Position numbers and translations under genes: made by a program
Source: a virus
Strand: one strand, 5' to 3'
Length of the DNA: 30,451 bases
IMG/VR virus record: IMGVR_UViG_3300044491_001600
Location: 1 to 30,451 of that record
In this document: positions 15,814 through 22,752 of the stretch, piece by piece
How positions within the stretch are numbered: the first letter of the stretch is position 1
Layout: every line of letters starts with the position of its first letter
Notes under the pieces: generated by a model
Told to the model about the DNA's origin: nothing
Seen by the model: the letters and a program-made list of their open reading frames with translations, nothing else
The model's database searches: none

Positions 15814-17063
15814 TGTCTGACAAAAAAGATACTAATCTTGAATGTAGTTTTTGTGGTAAAAAGCGAAACGAAGTAAAAAAACTTATAGCAGGACCAACTA
15901 GTTACATTTGTAACGAGTGTATAAACATTAGCCATAAGATTATCAATGATGTAGAAGTTGAAGAACTCAACTTAGAACATATTCCAGAACCTCAAGAAAT
16001 AAAAGATTTTTTAGATGATTATGTAATTGGCCAAGACTATGCAAAAGAAGTTTTGAGTGTAAGTGCCTACAATCATTATAAAAGAATATTATTTGATACA
16101 AAGAATGAAATAGAAAAAAGTAATTGTGTTGTAGTAGGTCCTACTGGTTCAGGTAAAACATTATTAGCACAAACACTTGCTAAAAAACTAAAGGTACCAT
16201 TTGCTATAGCAGATGCAACAACACTTACTGAAGCAGGTTATGTAGGTGAAGATGTTGAAAGTGTTATAGAAAGATTACTTAACACTTGCGACTGGAATAT
16301 AGAATTAGCAGAAAGAGGTATTGTTTTTATTGATGAAATTGATAAAAAAACTAGAAGTAGTGAATCAAATACCAGCACAAAAGATATTAGCGGAGAGGGT
16401 GTACAACAAGCATTACTAAGACTTATTGAAGGCACCACAATAAAAGTTTCAACTAATGGCTCCAAACGTATGGATGAATTTATAGAATTTAATACGCAGA
16501 ATGTATTATTTGTAGTAAGTGGTTCATTTGTTGGTTTAGAACAAGTAGTTAAAAAGAGACTGAACAAAACGTCAATTGGATTTAATAAAGCAGTTGGCGA
16601 AAAATTTCAATCAGATTCATGGTTAGAATATGTAGAACATAGAGACTTAATTGAATTTGGTTTGATTCCAGAATTTGTAGGTAGACTACCAAACTTAATA
16701 CATCTCAGAGGTTTGACTGAAGAACAAATGGTAGAAGTATTACAGAACGCAAAAGGAAGTGTACTTAAACAAATGCAAAAATTATTAGAATTTGATGATA
16801 TACAGATTGACTTTTCTAAACAATATTTAAAAGATGTGGCTAACTTAGCCATTGACAGAAAAGTAGGTGCTAGAGGGTTGAAAAGTATTATAGAATCAAG
16901 TTTACATAACATTATGTTTAGGGCACCAACCCTTAAACTAAATGGTGTAGATAAGATTAGTTTTAATAAATATCCAAAAGATCTTGACTCTTATCCAGTT
17001 TTATCGTATAATACTGGTATTAGTGAAGTAGACACAAACTATAAACTTAAAAAAATGAGGTAG
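15813..17063 (+). CDS. clpX: ClpX, ATP-dependent unfoldase
   Basis: A full-length 416-residue ClpX. Zinc domain Cys11, 14, 33, 36; Walker A GPTGSGKT (109-116); pore loop GYVG (142-145); Walker B and DE (I170-E175); ISGEGVQQALLRLIEGT; IGF (255-257), the loop that docks to ClpP; GARGLKSIIE (sensor 2). In E. coli the segment after LIEGT carries Arg-Lys-His, the loop that helps recognise ssrA tags; here it reads N-G-S-K-R-M-D-E-F, so that loop differs. ClpX unfolds tagged proteins and feeds them to ClpP; no clpP is in the window, so it would use host ClpP. It is fused in expression to the membrane/coiled-coil block upstream (TAATG overlap) and to bS21 downstream. Confidence 0.95.
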   Translation: MSDKKDTNLECSFCGKKRNEVKKLIAGPTSYICNECINISHKIINDVEVEELNLEHIPEPQEIKDFLDDYVIGQDYAKEVLSVSAYNHYKRILFDTKNEIEKSNCVVVGPTGSGKTLLAQTLAKKLKVPFAIADATTLTEAGYVGEDVESVIERLLNTCDWNIELAERGIVFIDEIDKKTRSSESNTSTKDISGEGVQQALLRLIEGTTIKVSTNGSKRMDEFIEFNTQNVLFVVSGSFVGLEQVVKKRLNKTSIGFNKAVGEKFQSDSWLEYVEHRDLIEFGLIPEFVGRLPNLIHLRGLTEEQMVEVLQNAKGSVLKQMQKLLEFDDIQIDFSKQYLKDVANLAIDRKVGARGLKSIIESSLHNIMFRAPTLKLNGVDKISFNKYPKDLDSYPVLSYNTGISEVDTNYKLKKMR

Positions 17064-17066
17064 ACA

Positions 17067-17486
17067 TTGAGTAAAAATTTTAAACAACAAGGTAAGCAAA
17101 TTACCAAAGGTTACAATAAGGACTTTAAGAAAAAGTTTGATAACAGTAAACCTAAGGAAAAAGAGTTTGATGCTAGTATTGAAGTTCGCAATGGTGATGT
17201 AAATAAAGCCATTAGAATTCTCAAGAAAAGATTAGAAAAATCTGATTTCCAAAAAGAAATTGCTAAACAGCAATATTATGAAAAGCCTTCTGTAAAAAGA
17301 AAACGTAAAAAAGACCAAGCAAAAAAACGTTGGAACAAATACGTTAGAGATGCAGAGCAACGTGGAGACTTCCACATGTATCAGCCAACTGGTACTAAGT
17401 GGATGAAGTGTAAACGTAAGAAACGTAAACACGCTCAATACAAAGAGGCTATACAACAAAGGCTTCGTTCACGTGGTGTAGGGTAA
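17067..17486 (+). CDS. rpsU: Ribosomal protein bS21 homologue with N- and C-terminal extensions
   Basis: The gene uses a TTG at 17067, chosen because GAGG stands at SD distance and the frame begins just after the clpX stop. Residues about 36-88 match bS21: E-V-R-N-G-D (like the K-V-R-E-N-E start), then a basic helix (KAIRILKKRLEKSDF), then QQYYEKPSVKRKRKKDQAKKR, the highly conserved Y-E-K-P with a Lys/Arg run. bS21 is 70 residues in E. coli and helps mRNA selection on the 30S subunit. Here it is 139 residues, with a 34-residue N-terminal and a 50-residue C-terminal basic extension ending QRLRSRGVG. Phage bS21 genes are known from marine phages and are thought to replace the host protein in ribosomes. 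The next gene starts on the last base of its stop codon. Confidence 0.85.
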   Translation: MSKNFKQQGKQITKGYNKDFKKKFDNSKPKEKEFDASIEVRNGDVNKAIRILKKRLEKSDFQKEIAKQQYYEKPSVKRKRKKDQAKKRWNKYVRDAEQRGDFHMYQPTGTKWMKCKRKKRKHAQYKEAIQQRLRSRGVG

Positions 17487-18265
17487 TGAAAATAGTTGTT
17501 GTCAGTGGAGGTTTTGATCCACTGCATTCTGGTCATATAAATCTATTAGAAAGTGCAAAAGCATTTGGTAATAAACTTGTTGTATTATGCAACAGTGATG
17601 ACTGGCTTACCAGAAAGAAGGGTCGACCTTTTTTACCTTTTGAAGAAAGATCAATTATAGTACAACGCATGGACATGGTAGACAATGTGTATGCTGTTGA
17701 CGACGAAGACGGAAGTGTAACCAAAGGACTAATACAAGTTAGAGATGCATTCGGACACGATCATGATTACATATTCTGTAACGGAGGTGACAGAGGCAAA
17801 GACAACATACCAGAAATGTCAGTAGATGGCTATGAGTTTAAGTTTAGTGTTGGTGGAGATCATAAAGCCAATAGCAGTAGTTGGATACTAAAGGAATGGA
17901 AGTACCCAACAGAACGCAGAGTATGGGGCGAGTTTAGTGACTTGTTTCAAGACTCAGCAGTTAAAGTTAAAGAGTTGGTAATTGAACCAGGCAAAGGTAT
18001 GAGTTATCAAAGACACTTTAAACGTAGTGAAATGTGGTTTGTGAGCAAAGGTGAGTGTACTGTAAAACATGGACTAGATACAAACAATCCAAAAGATTTT
18101 ACAATTACTACTTTTACAACTGATGAAGTGATTCATATTAAAAAGGGTGACTGGCATCAAATAGTAAACGAAAGTGATCAACAATGTCATATTATAGAAA
18201 TACAATATGGTGAAGAAACAACTGAAGACGACATAGAACGTCTTGAGTATTACGACGGAGAATAA
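17486..18265 (+). CDS. Nucleotidyltransferase-cupin fusion
   Basis: A 259-residue two-domain protein. The N-terminal domain (about 1-125) is a HIGH-type cytidylyl/adenylyltransferase: SGGFDPLHSGH with H14-S-G-H17, then CNSDDW and the R-x-x-I-V-Q-R-M-D segment. The C-terminal domain (about 140-250) is a cupin of the mannose-6-phosphate isomerase/ManC type, with HFKRSEMWFVSKGE and IKKGDWHQIVNES. Such a pair would suit activation of a sugar phosphate or alcohol phosphate to a CDP or ADP form with a second chemical step. Substrate unknown. It follows bS21 and overlaps the cytochrome c gene by one base. Compare the separate cupin (1538-1765) and nucleotidyltransferase (1-1541) genes. Confidence 0.85.
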   Translation: MKIVVVSGGFDPLHSGHINLLESAKAFGNKLVVLCNSDDWLTRKKGRPFLPFEERSIIVQRMDMVDNVYAVDDEDGSVTKGLIQVRDAFGHDHDYIFCNGGDRGKDNIPEMSVDGYEFKFSVGGDHKANSSSWILKEWKYPTERRVWGEFSDLFQDSAVKVKELVIEPGKGMSYQRHFKRSEMWFVSKGECTVKHGLDTNNPKDFTITTFTTDEVIHIKKGDWHQIVNESDQQCHIIEIQYGEETTEDDIERLEYYDGE

Positions 18266-18714
18266 TGAGAGAATTAGGAATGACGTTATTAGGATGTTTA
18301 GCAATAAGTGTTTTCTTTGTTGCTAAAGTATATCCAAATTTAGAATACACTGGTGCAACAAGTAATACAACTTGTACTGGACAATGCTATGTAGACTATG
18401 TAGCACTTAACGGCACACCATCTGAGATAGAGCAACGCAAACAAGCATTGGCTAACTTGGACGAGTTTAGTGATATCAGAAGTTTATGGGCAGGTTGTGC
18501 CGCATGTCACGGAGCAGAAGGACAAGGCATGGGACCATTCCCTAAACTCGCAGGACAGAGTTCAGCATACATTGTGGACAGACTTAACACTTACAAGAAC
18601 AAAGGACAAGTAGGTTCAATGAGTGCTACTATGTGGGCACAGGCAGGAATGCTTAGTGCAGACCAAATGGAACAAATAGGTAAGTTCATAGAAGCAGGCT
18701 TACCAGGAAAATAA
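18265..18714 (+). CDS. Membrane-anchored c-type cytochrome
   Basis: A 149-residue protein with an N-terminal hydrophobic segment (about 6-22) followed by an exported domain. The haem motif CAACH is at 78-82, followed by GAEGQGMGPFPKLAGQ, typical of cytochrome c4/c553-type domains; a Met in SATMWAQAGM is the likely sixth ligand. An extra Cys pair (C37, C41) lies between anchor and haem domain. It would need host haem c maturation in the periplasm and would donate or accept electrons in the respiratory chain. It is cotranscribed with the nucleotidyltransferase-cupin gene and the ferritin-like gene. Cytochrome c genes are rare in phages; the identification of the domain itself is firm. Confidence 0.88.
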   Translation: MRELGMTLLGCLAISVFFVAKVYPNLEYTGATSNTTCTGQCYVDYVALNGTPSEIEQRKQALANLDEFSDIRSLWAGCAACHGAEGQGMGPFPKLAGQSSAYIVDRLNTYKNKGQVGSMSATMWAQAGMLSADQMEQIGKFIEAGLPGK

Positions 18715-18720
18715 GGACAT

Positions 18721-19161
18721 ATGGAATTGAAAGAATTAAATGAATCTAAAGTATGCGATATACTTAATAGAATAGTGGAATTAGAAATGGCTGGTGTTGT
18801 TAGATACGCACACAGTTCACTCATGGTCAGAGGACCTAATAGAATACCAATCGTGATATTCTTACAAGAACAAGCAACTGAAAGTTTAGCACACGCCTTA
18901 CAGGCAGGCGAATTCATTACAGGCTTTGAAGGACACCCTAGTCAACGTATTGCTAACATAGAAGAAAATCATGATCATAGTGTACAGCAGATTCTACAAG
19001 AAAGCCTAGACCATGAAATAGCGGCAGTAGAAATGTACAAAGTGCTACTAGAAGAAGTAGCAGATGCTAGTATAATGTTAGAAGAATATGCTAGAGGACA
19101 AATTGGAATGGAAGAGCAACATGCTCTAGAAATTAGGAAAATGTTACAAGATTATTCATAA
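18721..19161 (+). CDS. Ferritin-like (bacterioferritin-type) protein
   Basis: A 146-residue all-helical protein resembling bacterioferritin. Helix A has LEMAGVVRYAH (Glu22), helix B ESLAHAL (Glu54, His58), helix C DHEIAAVEMY (Glu99/Glu104), helix D MEEQHAL (Glu131-x-x-His134). This is the di-iron pattern of the family, but in helix B the Glu and His are one residue further apart than the standard E-x-x-H, so the ferroxidase site needs an alignment check. It could store iron, oxidise Fe(II) or act as a carboxylate-bridged oxidase. Six bases separate it from the cytochrome gene, and its stop overlaps the next start, so it belongs to the same message. Confidence 0.8.
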   Translation: MELKELNESKVCDILNRIVELEMAGVVRYAHSSLMVRGPNRIPIVIFLQEQATESLAHALQAGEFITGFEGHPSQRIANIEENHDHSVQQILQESLDHEIAAVEMYKVLLEEVADASIMLEEYARGQIGMEEQHALEIRKMLQDYS

Positions 19162-19355
19162 TGACAGATAAAATTATCAGAGCAACAATCACAGTAGAAG
19201 TTCCTTACAGCAATGAACTACTAAACGATGGAACTAAGTTAGATAAAGAACTTAGAAAAGTTATAAACAATGCTAAATTTATTCCTTGCAAGATTAAAGC
19301 AGGTAAATTAGATTACAGTAAACGACCGGTAGTAAGAGATGAGATTACATTATAA
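19161..19355 (+). CDS. Small unknown protein
   Basis: A 64-residue protein starting MTDKIIRATITVEVPYSNEL, with a beta-type N-terminal strand, a Lys/Asp-rich helix and one Cys (C-K-I-K-A-G). It overlaps the ferritin-like gene by one base and the TagD-like gene by 17. The alternating beginning suggests a small alpha/beta domain. No family recognised. Confidence 0.55.
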   Translation: MTDKIIRATITVEVPYSNELLNDGTKLDKELRKVINNAKFIPCKIKAGKLDYSKRPVVRDEITL

Positions 19356-19776
19356 AGATTGCGGTAAGATAGGATTTACTTGTAGCACATTTGATTTGCT
19401 ACACGCAGGACATGTTACAATGTTAGAAGAAGCCAAAAGACATTGTGACTTTTTAATTGTGGGACTACAAAATGATCCAACATTAGACCGCCCAAGAAAG
19501 AATGCACCTGTACAGACAATAGTCGAAAGACAAATACAATTAGCGGCAGTTAAGTATGTAGATGAAATAGTTATTTACAACACCGAGCAAGACTTAATTG
19601 ACTTACTCCTCACATTACCAATAGACGTTCGTATATTAGGTGACGAATATAAAAACAAAGACTTTACAGGCAAAGACATTGCTAAACAACGTGGCAGTAA
19701 GATTATATACAATGGAAGAGATCATTCTTTCAGCAGTAGTAGTTTACGCAAACGTGTGGTTAAAGAAGATAGATAG
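19339..19776 (+). CDS. TagD-like cytidylyltransferase
   Basis: A 145-residue nucleotidyltransferase of the glycerol-3-phosphate/ethanolamine-phosphate cytidylyltransferase type, about the size of TagD (129-ish residues). It has STFDLLHAGH (H22-A-G-H25), the R-x-x-x-x-A-P-V-Q-T-I-V-E-R segment typical of TagD, GDEYKNKDFTG, and the end motif RDHSFSSSSLRKRV, the equivalent of R-T-x-G-I-S-T-T/S. All catalytic motifs look intact. It would use CTP to activate an alcohol phosphate, perhaps for a surface polymer or lipid. It is the third nucleotidyltransferase of this fold in the window. Confidence 0.85.
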   Translation: MRLHYKDCGKIGFTCSTFDLLHAGHVTMLEEAKRHCDFLIVGLQNDPTLDRPRKNAPVQTIVERQIQLAAVKYVDEIVIYNTEQDLIDLLLTLPIDVRILGDEYKNKDFTGKDIAKQRGSKIIYNGRDHSFSSSSLRKRVVKEDR

Positions 19777-19788
19777 GTATCACAGAGT

Positions 19789-20220
19789 ATGACACTTTTA
19801 CTGAAGTTCTTAGAGTCTATTGGTCGAAAAAGGGTAATACTAGATAGACAAAGTAACATACCATATTTAACTAGGTACTACTTGTTTTTAAAAGAACGCA
19901 AGTGGTTCCCATTTAATATATTTTTACACAACTTTCACAAGGGAGATCCAGATGATTTACATGACCATCCTTGGCCTTATTGCACTATTATCCTTAAAGG
20001 TGGGTATTGGGAGCATCAACCAACTGGCAAGCGAAAGTGGCAATCACCCGGAACTGTCCGCTTTGCTGGCAGTCGTAGCCTTCACCGCATTGAGTTGGAG
20101 CCTGGCACTGATGTATGGACTTTATTCATTCCAGGCCCCCATGTAAGAGAATGGGGTTTCATAGATAAAGGCGTTTGGAAACATCACCAAACGTACCTAG
20201 CAGAGAGATATAAAGGATAA
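19789..20220 (+). CDS. Cupin-fold protein with HDHPW motif
   Basis: A 143-residue protein with a basic N-terminal part and a cupin-like core: H58-D-H60-P-W, then a Gly-Gly turn (ILKGGYWEH), VRFAGSRSLHRIEL with a third His, and LFIPGPHVREWGF. The HxH...H set fits a metal site. Proteins with HDHPW are common in marine phages and bacteria and lack a verified function. It closes the plus-strand block that begins with the membrane protein at 13665. A sigma70-like promoter follows at 20235. Confidence 0.7.
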   Translation: MTLLLKFLESIGRKRVILDRQSNIPYLTRYYLFLKERKWFPFNIFLHNFHKGDPDDLHDHPWPYCTIILKGGYWEHQPTGKRKWQSPGTVRFAGSRSLHRIELEPGTDVWTLFIPGPHVREWGFIDKGVWKHHQTYLAERYKG

Positions 20221-20234
20221 TTTAAAATAAAAGG

Positions 20235-20262
20235 TTGACCTTGTGGATAATATGTGTATAAT
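20235..20262 (+). promoter_or_regulatory. Sigma70-like promoter (A-tract plus GGTTGAC) for the winged-helix gene
   Basis: TTGACC (20235-20240) preceded by AAAAGG, 16 bases, TATAAT (20257-20262). The leader starts with a hairpin, GTTAGA/TCTAAC (20272-20277 and 20288-20293), and ends with SD AGGAGG. Confidence 0.8.
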
Positions 20263-20319
20263 AGTATACAAGTTAGAGCAAGGGTGTTCTAACCATTAAG
20301 TTGAAAATTAGGAGGTCAT

Positions 20320-20583
20320 ATGACTACATCAACAACTAAAGAAAGCAAAGTTCTATCCGCTTTACAAGAAGGCAGAACTTTATCTTCAGCACAAATCAAA
20401 TCATTTTTTGGTGCTGGTAACCCACAAGCAGTGATCCAATCACTAAGATTCAAAGGATATCCTATCTATTTGAACACAGTGACTGACACTAAAAACAGAA
20501 GCAGAAACGTGTACAGATTAGGTACACCTTCAAGAGCTGTTATTGCCGCTGGTTATAAAGCACTAGCAAACGGATTAGTGTAA
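20320..20583 (+). CDS. Small winged-helix-like DNA-binding protein
   Basis: An 87-residue basic protein. Residues about 7-75 read as a winged helix: a first helix SKVLSALQEG, the turn LSSAQIKSFFGAGNPQAVIQSLRFKG with the recognition helix, then a beta wing YPIYLNTVTDTKNRSRNVYRLG. It is a compact single-gene unit with its own promoter, a hairpin leader and a strong terminator, so it is probably highly expressed and likely a regulator or DNA-organising protein. SD AGGAGG precedes the ATG. Target unknown. Confidence 0.75.
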   Translation: MTTSTTKESKVLSALQEGRTLSSAQIKSFFGAGNPQAVIQSLRFKGYPIYLNTVTDTKNRSRNVYRLGTPSRAVIAAGYKALANGLV

Positions 20584-20602
20584 ACTAAACTCTGTTATAT
20601 TA

Positions 20603-20626
20603 AAAGCACCTTAGGGTGCTTTTTTT
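20603..20626 (+). terminator. Intrinsic terminator after the winged-helix gene
   Basis: AAAGCACC pairs with GGTGCTTT around TTAG, followed by a run of T, 20 bases past the stop at 20583. Confidence 0.9.
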
Positions 20627-20669
20627 ATGGATTATCTAAAGAGTCTGCACAAATATCGCACAAATTATT

Positions 20670-20677
20670 GATAAATA
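20670..20677 (+). promoter_or_regulatory. T4-late-like box GATAAATA
   Basis: GATAAATA in the gap between the winged-helix terminator and the outer-membrane protein gene, about 150 bases before that ATG. It could add late expression to the gene's sigma70-like promoter. Confidence 0.4.
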
Positions 20678-20725
20678 AAAGTCTTATAATATCAAAAAAA
20701 GGTTCAAAAAACTCCCAAAAAAAGG

Positions 20726-20754
20726 TTGACCTTAGAGTCAATTTTTAGTAAAAT
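20726..20754 (+). promoter_or_regulatory. Sigma70-like promoter (A-tract plus GGTTGAC) for the outer-membrane protein
   Basis: TTGACC (20726-20731) preceded by AAAAAAAGG, 17 bases, TAAAAT (20749-20754). Start of transcription would be near 20761, at the foot of the leader hairpin. Confidence 0.75.
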
Positions 20755-20829
20755 AGAATAGTTACTGTCGCAAAAGGCCGGCTATAGTCGTCTTTAAAAT
20801 TCAGTAACGTATATAAAAAGGAGGAATAT

Positions 20830-21438
20830 ATGAAAGGTATATTCACAATAATGATAGCAACAATGCTATCGGCTCCAACTTTCGCCGCTGATATTGGTGG
20901 TAAAGTTGGTGTAGCATCTGATAATATCTTCAGAGGTGTAAACATGAGTGACGGTTTTGGATACTCTGCTCAAGGCAATTTAAGTCTTGACAATGGTATC
21001 TTTGCTGGAGCAAAAGTTATGTCTTTGAATGAAACCTCAGATTTAATGACAACTGCAATGGTTGGTTATGGTTTTAACTTAGGTGGCGTTGATATAAACG
21101 TTGCGTATGTTGATCGTGGCTATCAAGGCATTGACATTGACGGATGGGAAGAAATTGGCGTAGCCGCAAATTTTGACCTATTTGGTGTATATTACGCAAA
21201 AGGACTTGATGATGCAGGTGATTTCTACTTAGTAGAGTCAAGTGCATTAAAAGTTGTTGACGTTGCCTATGGTGACTGGGACAATGCAGGTTCTTATTGG
21301 GAAATATCTAAGTCATTTGACTTAGCCGCCGGTAGTGTAAAAGTTGGTTTTATCGACCACGATAACAACGACGAAGATCTTTTAGATAAGATACAAGACG
21401 TTGACAACTTCTATGTTGGCTACACATATAAATTCTAA
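20830..21438 (+). CDS. Outer-membrane beta-barrel protein, TorF/Gcw_chp-like
   Basis: A 202-residue exported protein. Residues 1-20 are a clear signal peptide (Lys, hydrophobic core, A-F-A-A cleavage site). The mature N-terminus, KVGVASDNIFRGVNMSDGFG, matches the S-D-x-x-F-R-G-x-x-x-S-D start of the TIGR02001/Gcw_chp putative porin family. Alternating strands follow and the protein ends in YVGYTYKF with C-terminal Phe, the BAM recognition signal. The length suits a barrel of about eight or more strands. It is expressed as an isolated unit with its own promoter, hairpin leader and terminator. The role is unknown: nutrient uptake, receptor masking (superinfection exclusion) or membrane remodelling before lysis are all possible. 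It may come from a host-like donor, but base use is like its neighbours. Confidence 0.85.
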   Translation: MKGIFTIMIATMLSAPTFAADIGGKVGVASDNIFRGVNMSDGFGYSAQGNLSLDNGIFAGAKVMSLNETSDLMTTAMVGYGFNLGGVDINVAYVDRGYQGIDIDGWEEIGVAANFDLFGVYYAKGLDDAGDFYLVESSALKVVDVAYGDWDNAGSYWEISKSFDLAAGSVKVGFIDHDNNDEDLLDKIQDVDNFYVGYTYKF

Positions 21439-21462
21439 ATCGACACCCCGATTATGAATTTG

Positions 21463-21488
21463 AATACCCTCTTCGGAGGGTATTTTTT
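21463..21488 (+). terminator. Intrinsic terminator with TTCG loop after the outer-membrane protein gene
   Basis: AATACCCTC and GAGGGTATT pair around a TTCG tetraloop, followed by a run of T. It lies 25 bases past the stop. Confidence 0.93.
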
Positions 21489-21510
21489 TGACTATATATT
21501 GTGAAAAAGG

Positions 21511-21539
21511 TTGACCTTACACACTAGATGTAGTACTAT
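21511..21539 (+). promoter_or_regulatory. Sigma70-like promoter (A-tract plus GGTTGAC)
   Basis: TTGACC (21511-21516) preceded by AAAAAGG, 17 bases, TACTAT (21534-21539), for the small membrane protein at 21575. Confidence 0.7.
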
Positions 21540-21574
21540 TATATAGTAATTAAACACATAACAGGAGTAAATTT

Positions 21575-21775
21575 ATGTTAGATATTATTAAAAAAACCTC
21601 AATTGGACTGGGTATTTTGTTCACTATGTTTGCAGTAGTGTACGGATATAACTACCTAATCAGTATGCTAGATGTGTCTAAAAACACTCAAATTGCATTG
21701 GCTTTTACACCCATATTATTGTTTGTAGCCTACACAATGGGTGATTTAAGACTACTTAATAGCAAAAAATCGTAA
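21575..21775 (+). CDS. Small two-helix membrane protein
   Basis: A 66-residue protein with two membrane segments, about residues 9-29 (GLGILFTMFAVVYGYNYLI) and 40-58 (ALAFTPILLFVAYTM), and a basic tail LNSKKS. SD AGGAG precedes the ATG. It has its own promoter directly after the outer-membrane protein's terminator, placing it among short early-type units. It could be a superinfection or membrane-modifying protein, but nothing specific is seen. Confidence 0.65.
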   Translation: MLDIIKKTSIGLGILFTMFAVVYGYNYLISMLDVSKNTQIALAFTPILLFVAYTMGDLRLLNSKKS

Positions 21776-21803
21776 AAAGTTACCAAAAAAAGTGGCAAAA
21801 AGG

Positions 21804-21832
21804 TTGACTCGTTCAGCCTTTTTTGCTATAAT
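21804..21832 (+). promoter_or_regulatory. Sigma70-like promoter (A-tract plus GGTTGAC)
   Basis: TTGACT (21804-21809) preceded by AAAAAGG, 17 bases, TATAAT (21827-21832), for the gene at 21868, which has SD AGGAG. Confidence 0.85.
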
Positions 21833-21867
21833 ATATACATAATTTAATAAAGCAGTAGGAGTTTTTT

Positions 21868-22383
21868 ATGTTAAATGTTAGAATTTTAGGCGAACAACAA
21901 GAGCCAACAATGATGATGAAAGGTCATGAAATGTATGATATACAATACAGAACCAATGACCCTGAAGCATTTGAAAAAGGTAAAAAGTTTGTAGAAGACT
22001 ATGTGTCTAAGAACTTTGGTGAACTTGGCACAGACAAGTTTTATATTATTGACGATCCAATGCAAATCACTTTAGGTGATGCTGATGGAGACAGTGGTAC
22101 GTTTTCACTTAACTCAGTTGGTCATGCATTAGAAAAAATGGGCTTCTATGGTAAAGGTGCCGCTTACAGAGATGGCATTACTTTTAGTAGCCATTTTGCT
22201 AGAGCATTTAACAGAGCAGTCAGTTCAGATGAAAACACTAACGAAGACGGTTCTGTAAACTGGAACTTTGTTGATGCTGATCTTTACAGTTCAGAGCATA
22301 GACCTAATAGTGACGACGAGTACTATAACTTGTTTAACAGTATTGCTATACAATACGAATTGTCAAATGGCATTATCCAATAA
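21868..22383 (+). CDS. Unknown acidic protein
   Basis: A 171-residue soluble, acidic protein. It begins MLNVRILGEQQEP, has an alternating alpha/beta look, and contains a Gly/Asp-rich turn (LGDADGDSGTF) that could bind a metal. No membrane segment or signal. It is the first gene behind a strong promoter and is followed by a membrane protein and a possible nuclease in the same direction. Not recognised. Confidence 0.6.
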   Translation: MLNVRILGEQQEPTMMMKGHEMYDIQYRTNDPEAFEKGKKFVEDYVSKNFGELGTDKFYIIDDPMQITLGDADGDSGTFSLNSVGHALEKMGFYGKGAAYRDGITFSSHFARAFNRAVSSDENTNEDGSVNWNFVDADLYSSEHRPNSDDEYYNLFNSIAIQYELSNGIIQ

Positions 22384-22389
22384 GGAAAA

Positions 22390-22752
22390 ATGACTAAGAA
22401 GCAAAAGCAAAAAATTCATAGTGTAGTTCAAACTACATTTAAGATAGTCGGTTGTTCTAGTTTGTTTATTGGAATGACCGTTGCACTAGGTAAAAGCAAT
22501 CCTGACATGGAAATATTTGCATACCTATCAATGATTTTTGGAACCTTGTTGATTATAATTCACAGTTTCAGAGATAACGATCATATGTACCTACTAGTAT
22601 CAAGTGCAGGCTTTTTACTAATTGGTAATGCATTTCTAGGTACAGAAACAGCACTCATGCTGATGCCTGAACTAGCAATGGCAGAAGATCAAGGGTGGTT
22701 TGCCAAATACGGTAAAGTAATAGTTGAAGTGTTAAGAACGGTGGTTAAATAA
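22390..22752 (+). CDS. Membrane protein with three or four helices
   Basis: A 120-residue protein with a basic start (MTKKQKQKIH) and hydrophobic segments about 17-34, 42-58 and 64-80, with a short mildly hydrophobic piece near 85-96, then a hydrophilic end. SD AAGGAAAA. Its stop overlaps the following gene (TAATG). Function not recognised. Confidence 0.6.
   Translation: MTKKQKQKIHSVVQTTFKIVGCSSLFIGMTVALGKSNPDMEIFAYLSMIFGTLLIIIHSFRDNDHMYLLVSSAGFLLIGNAFLGTETALMLMPELAMAEDQGWFAKYGKVIVEVLRTVVK

Larger units (their letters stand above)
20627..20829 (+). other. Intergenic region before the outer-membrane protein gene
   Basis: After the terminator this stretch holds a late-promoter-like box (20670-20677), an A-tract, the sigma70-like promoter at 20726-20754, and a long leader. 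The leader begins, at the predicted start of transcription, with GTTACTG (20761-20767) that pairs with CAGTAAC (20802-20808), then AAGGAGG before the ATG at 20830. Confidence 0.6.

Noticed and set aside
20745-20945. Minus-strand frame over the outer-membrane protein start
   Set aside because: It covers the promoter and signal peptide of a clear gene; shadow.
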